Assembly: GCF_029392075.1 (NCBI RefSeq)
Contig: NZ_CP113929.1
Coordinates: 496,001-560,000 of the forward strand
Source: Bifidobacterium sp. ESL0704
Lineage (GTDB): Bacteria > Actinomycetota > Actinomycetes > Actinomycetales > Bifidobacteriaceae
Reading direction: 5' to 3'
Length of the DNA stretch: 64,000 nucleotides
Below the pieces are notes generated by a model. It searched no databases and was not told the origin of the DNA. It saw only the letters and a program-made list of their open reading frames with translations. Shown in pieces: positions 1 to 7,370 of this stretch. Made by a program: the position numbers and the translations under genes. Every line of letters starts with the position of its first letter. The stretch's first letter is position 1.

Positions 1-933
1 GCGGGAGGCCATGCGGTCGGGGTGGAAGACCTCGAAATCCTTAAGCCCTTCGCCGTTGGAGACGAAGAGGATCGGCTTGCCGGTCACGCTCGCGACGGAA
101 AGTGCCGCGCCACCTCGTGCGTCGCCATCGAGCTTGGAAAGCACCACGCCCGTGAAATCCACACCCTTGTTGAACGCCTCGGCGGTCTGCACCGCATCCT
201 GACCGATCATCGCGTCGATGACGAAGAGGATCTCGTTGGGATTGACGGCATCGCGGATGTCGCGGGCCTGCTTCATCAGCTCCTCGTCAACGCCCAGACG
301 GCCTGCGGTATCGATGATGACCGTGTCGTAAAGCTTGTCTTTGGCGTATTGAATTGAGTCGCGGGCCACCTTTACCGGGTCTCCGGAGGTCTGGCCGGGA
401 GCGGCGACGGCCTCGCCGCCGTCGGACTGCACGCCCTTCTCGGGAGCATAAACCGGTACGTCGGCGCGCTGGCCGACCACTTGCAGCTGCGTGACTGCGT
501 TCGGACGCTGCAGATCGGCCGCGACCAGCAACGGGGTATGGCCCGAGTCCTTGAGCCAGTAGCCGAGCTTGCCTGCCAGCGTGGTTTTGCCGGCGCCCTG
601 CAGGCCCGCGAGCATGATGATGGTCGGTGGGTTCTTGGCGAAGTTCAGTGGGCGGTCGACGCCTGCACCGAGAATCTGCGTCAACTCTTCGTTGACGATT
701 TTCACCACCTGCTGTGCCGGGTTGAGCGCCTGCGAGACCTCTTCGCCGAGCGCGCGTTCGCGGATGTGGGAGGTGAAGGTTCGCACCACGTCAAGTGCCA
801 CATCGGCGTCCAAGAGAGCGCGACGAATCTCACGGATGGTGCCGTCGATATCCGCTTCGGTGAGTTTGCCTTTGCTCCGCAGGTGTTTGAACGCGCCCGA
901 GAGCCTATCTGTCAAAGAACTGAATGCTGCCAT
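1..933 (-). CDS. ffh: Signal recognition particle protein Ffh (N-terminal part, cut by window start)
   Basis: GTPase subunit of the signal recognition particle, which binds signal peptides on ribosomes and hands them to FtsY at the membrane. The gene starts at an ATG (complement of 931-933) and stays open to base 1, giving 311 codons of a protein usually about 450–550 long. The N domain (residues about 1–90, starting MAAFSSLTDRL) is followed by the G domain with the P-loop GLQGAGKTT, the DLQRPNAV segment, DTAGR and the SKLDGDARGG motif. The C-terminal M domain lies outside the window. A 45-bp gap separates it from the upstream Abi-type gene on the same strand. The family assignment is secure. 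Confidence 0.97.
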   Translation of the reverse strand, partial: MAAFSSLTDRLSGAFKHLRSKGKLTEADIDGTIREIRRALLDADVALDVVRTFTSHIRERALGEEVSQALNPAQQVVKIVNEELTQILGAGVDRPLNFAKNPPTIIMLAGLQGAGKTTLAGKLGYWLKDSGHTPLLVAADLQRPNAVTQLQVVGQRADVPVYAPEKGVQSDGGEAVAAPGQTSGDPVKVARDSIQYAKDKLYDTVIIDTAGRLGVDEELMKQARDIRDAVNPNEILFVIDAMIGQDAVQTAEAFNKGVDFTGVVLSKLDGDARGGAALSVASVTGKPILFVSNGEGLKDFEVFHPDRMASR

Positions 934-978
934 AATGCGTTCTATTCTACCGGTTCGTAGGGAGAAAACGGATTGCCG

Positions 979-2154
979 TTAGACGAGTGGGTTGTGCTTT
1001 TTGGGAATAAGAGCATCGGTTGATTCCGCGTTAAGCAAGGCATGGCTCGATACATATCGGTGGTTTTGTACGAATGCTGTTGAATGACGATGGGGTATAT
1101 CATTTTGAAGAACAAAGTGTTTTCCTGATTCCGTCGTCTCGCTGTGCTGGCGTGACTCGGTAAGCAGAAACACCTTGTATCCTTGCTGGCTGTCCTTCCA
1201 ACCGTGTGCGGTTTTTATGCCTTCCGGGGTTAAGGCCCAGTGTATGGCCTTGCCTAAGATTTGATCGGACTTATCCTCTGAAGACAGTAGCCGTTTGGCG
1301 TTTTCTTCGTTCCATTCGACCTTTTCATAAATTTTACGAATATGCGGTATCTGTTGCCGAATGGTTTTGGATTCATAAAATCCCAGATATTGTGAATCCC
1401 TGAAGAAACGACCGATATGGCAGACGTAGATGGGTTGCTTCTGGTAAATGTCCCATGCCACCCGTCCGGGAACGATTACTGTATCCAAAGCTATTTCGGG
1501 GCAAGAGTTATATATTTGTTCCCAGCGGCTATGGGATTTCATCCAAGCGCAATATTCGGGCGAAATCAGCTCTGCCAGATTGAAGACGTCATTCATGGCT
1601 TTCCGGACATCAAAATCTCTCATATAATTCTGATGGGCGGCATGGTTTCTGGTAACTCGTATGCTCTCAACTAATCTGGAGACTTCACTGCGCTTGACTT
1701 TCGGATTGGTTCCGCGAGAAAAAATATGATGCAGGATTGGCTTCCACAAATTATTGTCATATTCTTTTCTAAACAGGCTGGACCAAAATCCGAAGGTCAA
1801 TGAGGCTATGATCCTATCGCGTGCATCCGGTTTTCGGTTATTACGTAGCTGTTCTCGGACATGATTGATAATGTCTTGGTTCCGGTCGCCTAGAGGTGAG
1901 GAAATTTGCAGGAACCAGGGTATTCCGCATTCCTCCTCGTGATAATACCTTTTCAGCTCGTTGTCGATGGCGTTGCGCAAGAGGATCTCAAGATGTCCGA
2001 TGATTCTGAAACATTCTGACGACATCCGGCTGCTCCATTCATATAGTTCAAGCGCCCGTTGCTCATCTCCATCGGTGTCCTCCAGGTATTGTGTTAGACG
2101 TGCGTCGCTAATGCCTCGTGCTATGAATTCCTCAACACCATTGTCTGCATCCAT
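979..2154 (-). CDS. Abi-family (Abi_2/AbiD-F-like) HEPN-type protein
   Basis: 391-residue protein resembling abortive-infection proteins of the AbiD/AbiF type (Abi_2 superfamily), some of which act in phage defence. Family features visible are the N-terminal block with ALELYEWSSRMS and LEILLRNAI (about residues 30–65), then TFGFWSSLFR, and RNHAAH at residues 169–174. The last fits the Rx4H motif of HEPN ribonucleases, but RNase activity is inference. A good ribosome binding site (AAAGGAG, 8 bases before the ATG) supports this start. The C-terminal 190 residues match nothing I recognise. It sits between cysS and ffh on the same strand, and its codons look more AT-rich than its neighbours. No partner antitoxin or second defence gene is visible, so it appears to act alone. 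Confidence 0.8.
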   Translation of the reverse strand: MDADNGVEEFIARGISDARLTQYLEDTDGDEQRALELYEWSSRMSSECFRIIGHLEILLRNAIDNELKRYYHEEECGIPWFLQISSPLGDRNQDIINHVREQLRNNRKPDARDRIIASLTFGFWSSLFRKEYDNNLWKPILHHIFSRGTNPKVKRSEVSRLVESIRVTRNHAAHQNYMRDFDVRKAMNDVFNLAELISPEYCAWMKSHSRWEQIYNSCPEIALDTVIVPGRVAWDIYQKQPIYVCHIGRFFRDSQYLGFYESKTIRQQIPHIRKIYEKVEWNEENAKRLLSSEDKSDQILGKAIHWALTPEGIKTAHGWKDSQQGYKVFLLTESRQHSETTESGKHFVLQNDIPHRHSTAFVQNHRYVSSHALLNAESTDALIPKKHNPLV

Positions 2155-2243
2155 GTACTATACTCCTTTGTATACGCCCCAAGAGAGCATCTGGTCTTCG
2201 GATTTGTGCGCTTGGGGCTTTGCTTATTCTTTAATCGCAATCG

Positions 2244-4163
2244 TCACGACTTGAGTTTCCAAATAGAACCGGACGGCTTGTCTTCGATTGTTACGCCCAT
2301 GGAGCTTAGGCTGTCGCGTATCTTGTCGGCCACCTCGAAGTCCTTGGCCTTTCGCGCCATGTCGCGGGCGTCGAGCTGATGCCGAATCATCTGATCAAGC
2401 AGATGATGCTCGGCAAGTGCCTCGGTCTTGCCGGATGCGCCTTGCGAACCGGCGCTGTTTGCGCCACTACCTGCAGACCACGGTTTGGCGAGTGGGTCCA
2501 AACCAAGCGTTTCCAGCATCGCACGTACGGCAAGCAATGTCTTTTGCAATCCGATCAGGGCTGTGAGCGCGTCGATGGCGTCGGAACTGAGATCGCCGTG
2601 GCCCAATGCGAACCGCGCTTTGGCGTCCTGTTCGATGGCTTCGGCGGGCATGTCGCCGTATTTCGCGCTGACTTCATCCAATGTGCGACGGTACTCATCG
2701 ATGAGCGCCGCAAAGGTTTCGGCGTCGAGACCGGCAAGTGCCTGCTGATTGTTTTCCGATTGACCGATCAGCGTGTTGCCGTGGCGGATTGCCGTAAAGA
2801 TCGCCGCACTCGCCCCGGCGACGTTGATGTCGTCGTTCATCGCCTTGACGAAATCCTCCGGCAGCTGGTCGGCGGTGACGGCGATGACGGAATCCCTGCT
2901 GGGCTGGCCGTTGCCAAGCCAGACGGTGCCGTTGAAACCTGTGGTTTCGTCGGCGTGGGACATATCGCTCCGGTGAGCATCGCCGAAGCAGGGCATCAAT
3001 GTTTTCCCGGCACGAGCGATGAAGTTCATGATGCGCTCATATGCGGCATTGGCTTCGGCAAGTGTCTGGTCGCTCCATTCGAGCATCGAACGGTATTGTA
3101 CGTTGCCCAGAGCATAACGCACCACCCAGGCCGAATTGTGCGCCAACACGCTCGGCACGGAAAGCCCGTTGCCCAGTGACTTCGACATTTTCTCGCCCTT
3201 GGCGGTGACCCAGGCCGAGTGCATCCAGACGTTTGCGGATTCGTAGCCCGCCGCGCGGGTCTGCGCCATCTCGTTTTCGTGGTGGGGGAAGCGCAGGTCG
3301 AGGCCGCCGCCGTGGATGTCGAACATCCCGTCGAGGTAGCGGTGGCTCATCGCCGAGCATTCGATATGCCAGCCGGGGCGGCCGGTGCCGAACGGTGTCT
3401 TCCAGCGTGCGGTTTCCGGATCGCTTTCCTTTGAAGCTTTCCACAGCGCAAAATCGCGGGGATCGTGTTTGGCTGGGTCGTAATCGGCCGGATCGACGGG
3501 ATTGTATTTGTCGTCGCCGGACCGGTCGACGCTGGGACCCATGTCGTCGCTGACAACGCTTGCGGCATCGCGGGTTTCGCCGATACTCTGCTTTTGGTGG
3601 GTCAGTTCGCCATAATGCGGCCAGCTGGCCACGTCGAAGAACACGTTGCCGGTCGGCTTACCGCTCTCGTCGGTGATGACGTAGGCGTGGCCGCGGTCGA
3701 TCAGACGTTGGATCAGGTCGACCATATCGCCGATATGGCCGGTGGCGCGGGGTTCGTAAGTCGGAGGCAACACGCCGAGCGTGTCGTAGGCGCGGGTGAA
3801 TTCGCGTTCGTAATAATAGGCCCTTGCCCACCATTGCTGGCCGGCCGCTGCGGCCTTGTCCAAAATCTTGTCGTCGATATCGGTGACGTTGCGGATGAAT
3901 GTGACCTCAAACCCAAGTTTTTGAAGCCAACGCCGTACGATGTCGAAGGCGACCGCTGCGCGGATGTGACCGATATGCGGAGAACTTTGCACCGTCGCGC
4001 CACAGACGTAGATGCCAACCTTGCCGGGCACAATCGCGCTGAACGCGGACACTTCGTGCGTGGCCGTGTTATACAGTTTCAGGTCGGCTGCGGCCTGCGA
4101 CAGGGCTTTCGGATGCTCAGAATCAAAAAGGTTGGAATTCTGCGGTTTTGTGGCGTTTTCCAT
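2244..4163 (-). CDS. cysS: Cysteinyl-tRNA synthetase
   Basis: Charges tRNA-Cys with cysteine; class I synthetase in the cytosol. Visible signatures are HIGH (residues 63–66, in SSPHIGHI), the zinc-site segments around CGATV and [16 protein letters not shown], and KMSKS at about residues 325–329. The 639-residue protein is longer than the usual 460–500: an acidic insertion before FALWKASK (about residues 200–240) and extra residues around 390–440 account for much of this. I chose the ATG at 4163, preceded by GGTAAG; an in-frame TTG three codons earlier is possible. MshC, the mycothiol homologue, is excluded by length and the full KMSKS loop context. It is divergent from the amidotransferase gene, with about 100 bases between them for both promoters. 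Confidence 0.95.
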   Translation of the reverse strand: MENATKPQNSNLFDSEHPKALSQAAADLKLYNTATHEVSAFSAIVPGKVGIYVCGATVQSSPHIGHIRAAVAFDIVRRWLQKLGFEVTFIRNVTDIDDKILDKAAAAGQQWWARAYYYEREFTRAYDTLGVLPPTYEPRATGHIGDMVDLIQRLIDRGHAYVITDESGKPTGNVFFDVASWPHYGELTHQKQSIGETRDAASVVSDDMGPSVDRSGDDKYNPVDPADYDPAKHDPRDFALWKASKESDPETARWKTPFGTGRPGWHIECSAMSHRYLDGMFDIHGGGLDLRFPHHENEMAQTRAAGYESANVWMHSAWVTAKGEKMSKSLGNGLSVPSVLAHNSAWVVRYALGNVQYRSMLEWSDQTLAEANAAYERIMNFIARAGKTLMPCFGDAHRSDMSHADETTGFNGTVWLGNGQPSRDSVIAVTADQLPEDFVKAMNDDINVAGASAAIFTAIRHGNTLIGQSENNQQALAGLDAETFAALIDEYRRTLDEVSAKYGDMPAEAIEQDAKARFALGHGDLSSDAIDALTALIGLQKTLLAVRAMLETLGLDPLAKPWSAGSGANSAGSQGASGKTEALAEHHLLDQMIRHQLDARDMARKAKDFEVADKIRDSLSSMGVTIEDKPSGSIWKLKS

Positions 4164-4264
4164 ACTTACCAAGAATATTGGCTTTTGCCGACAAAATATA
4201 CAATCCCCGTTCGCCCGAAATCGGTCGTTGCGGATTTGGGAGGACGAAATGACACAATGGAATT

Positions 4265-4987
4265 ATGACTATGCCGAAAGTGTTTATTCTGCAACATGTT
4301 CCTTGTGAAAAGCCGGGAAGGATTCTTGACAATCTCGACGACCTCGGTATGGCCAGTCAGACATTGAGCATTGCCGGCGAGTCCGATCCCGATGTGCCCA
4401 AAAACGAGGAGATCGCGGGACTCGTCGTCATGGGCGGGCCGATGGGGGCGCAGGATTATAAGGAATACCCGGGGCTTAAAGCCGAAGCGAAACTGGTACG
4501 CAAGGCCGTGAAGGCGGGCAAGCCGGTATTGGGCATCTGCCTGGGCCACCAGATCATCGCCACAGCGCTCGGTGCCAAGCTGCAAAGCGGCAAGTGTTCG
4601 GAAATCGGATTCGCGCCGATCAGACGGGCCGTCAAAAACGATTGGTTCCCCATGTGGACCGATGAGATCAACGTACTCAACTGGCACAACGATGTCGTTT
4701 CCGTACCCGTCGGCGGGCAGCTTCTGGCATCTTCCAAGTATACCGAAAACCAGGCGTTCTGCTACAAAAGCGCACTCGGACTGCAATTCCATCTTGAAGT
4801 CACGCCGACGCTGCTGGACGAATGGCTTAGCGAGCCGAGCATGATCGAGGGCATGAAGAAAAGCCAGATTTCGAAGATCCGTGAGGATTTCAAACGCTAC
4901 GATGTCGAGTTGCAGCCTTTGGCCGAGCAGGTCTTTTCCGCCTTCGCCGTGCGTTGTGCCACAAGCGCCCGCGCGCTGAATGCGTGA
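4265..4987 (+). CDS. Class I glutamine amidotransferase domain protein
   Basis: 240-residue stand-alone glutamine amidotransferase of the GMP-synthase-like group, predicted to release ammonia from glutamine or cleave a gamma-glutamyl bond. The catalytic triad is visible: nucleophile Cys92 in GICLGHQ, and His176 and Glu178 in LQFHLEV. The acceptor is unknown because no synthetase domain is fused or adjacent. The start may be ATG 4265 or ATG 4271. Neither has a good ribosome binding site; instead GGGAGGACG precedes an ATG at 4249 in another frame that opens a 19-codon reading frame overlapping this start. It may be coupled to that peptide. It ends 400 bases before the oleate hydratase unit. Confidence 0.85.
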   Translation: MTMPKVFILQHVPCEKPGRILDNLDDLGMASQTLSIAGESDPDVPKNEEIAGLVVMGGPMGAQDYKEYPGLKAEAKLVRKAVKAGKPVLGICLGHQIIATALGAKLQSGKCSEIGFAPIRRAVKNDWFPMWTDEINVLNWHNDVVSVPVGGQLLASSKYTENQAFCYKSALGLQFHLEVTPTLLDEWLSEPSMIEGMKKSQISKIREDFKRYDVELQPLAEQVFSAFAVRCATSARALNA

Positions 4988-5389
4988 TTTGTCGTTTTCG
5001 TAAGTCCGGGTGCGGCCCGGTAAATGGAATAGGTGTCTTCGTGCGCTTCGATGAGTGAATCGGTCGGCGTGAAAGTGCTGTGAGGCACACGGATTGGCGC
5101 TAAAGCCGACGCGAAAACATCGGAAGCGTGCACATGTGCGTCGTAGGGCCTGCGGGCTGGCGACTTCTATTTTGTTCTTTTCCTTGCGATGGTGGGGCGG
5201 TGCGGCCTCGTGCTCAATCGTTTTCGCGCAATGTCGTGGCGGTTGAGGAATCTGAAAAACTTACGTTATATCCAGCGGTGTATATGTATTCCATCAAATA
5301 ATTGATAATGTGATAATTATTACATAAAATTATCGGATTGTGATAATATTTAAAGGACCTATTTCCTCAATTCTATGAAAGGGATCGCT
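4988..5389. other. AT-rich intergenic region upstream of the oleate hydratase unit
   Basis: The first half is ordinary GC-rich sequence with short open frames I do not support. From about 5255 the sequence turns sharply AT-rich and contains three TGATAAT copies (near 5303, 5311 and 5341) and a 16-bp palindrome. This is the likely promoter and operator zone for the downstream small gene and oleate hydratase. Confidence 0.5.
5309..5324. promoter_or_regulatory. 16-bp near-perfect palindrome, candidate operator
   Basis: TGTGATAATTATTACA is a palindrome except for one symmetric pair. It lies 65 bases before the small membrane gene and sits in an AT-rich zone with repeated TGATAAT. Its form suits a dimeric repressor (TetR- or MarR-like), but no regulator gene is adjacent. 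Confidence 0.4.
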
Positions 5390-5539
5390 ATGAAAAAACT
5401 GTTTCATGTAGTTTGTTTTCTCATTGCAATCAGTGCGGCGGCGTTATTGCTGACGCTTAAATACATCGATTACTTCCATGATGACAGCAAGGATTTTCTG
5501 CAGTTTGAATCGCATCGTGGCTCGGAAGGGAGGGACTGA
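5390..5539 (+). CDS. Small single-pass membrane protein coupled to oleate hydratase
   Basis: 49-residue protein beginning MKKLFHVVCFLIAI. Residues 4–24 form one hydrophobic membrane segment or uncleaved signal anchor, followed by a short charged tail (KYIDYFHDDSKDF). AAAGGG lies 6 bases before ATG 5390, better than the in-frame ATG at 5375. The stop (5537-5539) is two bases before the GTG of the oleate hydratase gene, and the last codons contain the purine-rich GGAAGGGAGGG that would serve as that gene's ribosome binding site. Translational coupling is therefore likely. I know no family for it; a membrane tether or helper for the fatty-acid enzyme is a guess. Confidence 0.6.
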   Translation: MKKLFHVVCFLIAISAAALLLTLKYIDYFHDDSKDFLQFESHRGSEGRD

Positions 5540-5541
5540 CC

Positions 5542-7236
5542 GTGATTAAGCACAAAGCGATAATGATCGGCGCCGGTCTGGCGAATATGGCATCCGCCGT
5601 TTACCTGATTCAAGAGGGAAAATGGAACGGGTCGGCAATCACCTTCTATGCCGTGGACGACCATGGCGCCAATGATGGCAGCGCCGCCACCGAACAGGCG
5701 GCGGATTATTGGAACAGGGAGCATCCTCTGGAGAACACGCAGGGTTTCCTCGCCCGTGGCGGAAGGATGCTGAACTATCGCACCTATGTTGATTTGCTGG
5801 ATGTCATGAGCCGAGTTCCTTCGGCGACCGAGCCGGGGATGAACGCGGCCGAGGACACCAAGGATTTCGACAGCAAGCATCCCACATTCGATAAGGCGCG
5901 TCTGCTGCGTCGTGGCGAGGGCATTGTCGATGGGCACAAGCTGGGGATGAACAACCTGGATCGTCTGATGCTGACGAAACTGGTGCTGATGCCCGAAAAG
6001 GACGAAGAAAAACTCGACAATGTCACGATTGCCGATTATTTCAAAGACGATCCGCACATGTTCACGACCAACTTCTGGTATATGTGGGAGACCACGTTCG
6101 CGTTCCGCGTCGAGAGCTCCGTGCAGGAACTGCGTCGGTACATGCACATGATGCTCTTCGAATTCACGGAGATCGAGCATCTTGTCGGCGTCAACCGCAC
6201 CCGCTACAACCAGTATGAGAGCCTGATGCTTCCTTTGGAGAACTACCTGAAGGGTCAGGGCGTCAATTTCGTGCTTGGCAAAATCGTCTCGGACTGGGAG
6301 TTCAAGGATTCTCGCATGACCGATGAGATTACCGTCACCGGCCTGGAAGTCACCGACATCGATAGCGGTAAGGTCGATCATGTCGAGGTGGATGACGACA
6401 CTGCCGTTATTTTCACCAATGGTTCGAACATCGATTCGACGACCATCGGCGATTACACCACTCCCGCTCGTGAAGATATGGACTATGGCCCTGCCGCGAA
6501 TCTGTGGAAGAAAGCCACACAGCGTTTCTACAACCTCGGCAACCCGGACAAGTTCTTCGGTGACCGCAATGCCTCCGAATGGTCGTCGTTCACCTTGACC
6601 ACCAAAGACCATGTCCTGCTCAACGAGATCACTCGCATCACCACGCAGGTTCCGGGCAACGCCCTCAACAGCTTCCTGTCGACGGCACCGGTAACGGCGC
6701 TTGGGCAGCCGGATGTCAACATGTCGATCGTGGTTCATCATCAGCCGCATTTCACGACGCAGAAGCCCAACGAAAGCGTGATCTGGGGTTACTTCCTCTA
6801 TCCGCGCCGCTACGGCGAGTTCGTGCAGAAGCCGTATATCGAAATGACCGGCGAGGAGATGCTCAAGGAGCTGATCGGCCAGCTGTCGATGGTCGATCCC
6901 GGCCCCATCAACATCAAGGAGCATGAGCAGGAGATCATGGATTCGGTCATCAACTGCATTCCTGTCTACATGCCTTATGCTTCCGCTCTGTTCAACAACC
7001 GTGCAAAGAATGACCGTCCGCTGGTCATTCCGGAGCATTCGACGAATCTGGCGTTCACCGGCGAATTCGTCGAGCAGCCGTTCCAGATGGTGTTCACCGA
7101 ACAGAGCGCAGTGCGCTCCGGCGAGATCGCCGCCTATCATTTCGCGGGCGTTCCGATGAGCCATCTGGTCAAGGTGCCGCGTTACGACAAGGACATACCG
7201 ACGTTGCTGCGTTCGGCGATAAGGATGTTCAGCTGA
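5542..7236 (+). CDS. Oleate hydratase-family flavoprotein (divergent, lacks the usual Glu)
   Basis: 564-residue member of the oleate hydratase/myosin-cross-reactive-antigen family, FAD-dependent enzymes that add water to cis-9 double bonds of free fatty acids to make 10-hydroxy acids. The N-terminal dinucleotide fold is visible as MIGAGLANMASA (residues 8–19). The family block FWYMW..TFAF is at residues 178–188. Canonical enzymes read RGGREM at the FAD loop; here residues 72–77 are RGGRML, so the water-activating Glu is missing. From memory, a subfamily including the Rhodococcus erythropolis enzyme also lacks it and is still active. It is shorter than the roughly 625-residue bifidobacterial hydratase and so may be that other subfamily. 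The start is GTG 5542, two bases after the small membrane gene. Confidence 0.88.
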   Translation: MIKHKAIMIGAGLANMASAVYLIQEGKWNGSAITFYAVDDHGANDGSAATEQAADYWNREHPLENTQGFLARGGRMLNYRTYVDLLDVMSRVPSATEPGMNAAEDTKDFDSKHPTFDKARLLRRGEGIVDGHKLGMNNLDRLMLTKLVLMPEKDEEKLDNVTIADYFKDDPHMFTTNFWYMWETTFAFRVESSVQELRRYMHMMLFEFTEIEHLVGVNRTRYNQYESLMLPLENYLKGQGVNFVLGKIVSDWEFKDSRMTDEITVTGLEVTDIDSGKVDHVEVDDDTAVIFTNGSNIDSTTIGDYTTPAREDMDYGPAANLWKKATQRFYNLGNPDKFFGDRNASEWSSFTLTTKDHVLLNEITRITTQVPGNALNSFLSTAPVTALGQPDVNMSIVVHHQPHFTTQKPNESVIWGYFLYPRRYGEFVQKPYIEMTGEEMLKELIGQLSMVDPGPINIKEHEQEIMDSVINCIPVYMPYASALFNNRAKNDRPLVIPEHSTNLAFTGEFVEQPFQMVFTEQSAVRSGEIAAYHFAGVPMSHLVKVPRYDKDIPTLLRSAIRMFS

Positions 7237-7370
7237 TTTCGGCGTGTTGACGGCGTAGGCCGTCTTGAACAGGATTGAGCCGGGCGGTCGATTGGTATCG
7301 GGCGTCCGGCTTTTCTTTTGAAGCGGTTGGCTCCCATGGTGTTGATGGTCGGCGGTACCATCGAATCACT

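Noticed and set aside
5470..7164. 564-codon minus-strand frame opposite oleate hydratase
   Set aside because: Shadow of the real gene; the plus-strand protein has clear family motifs and good start signals.
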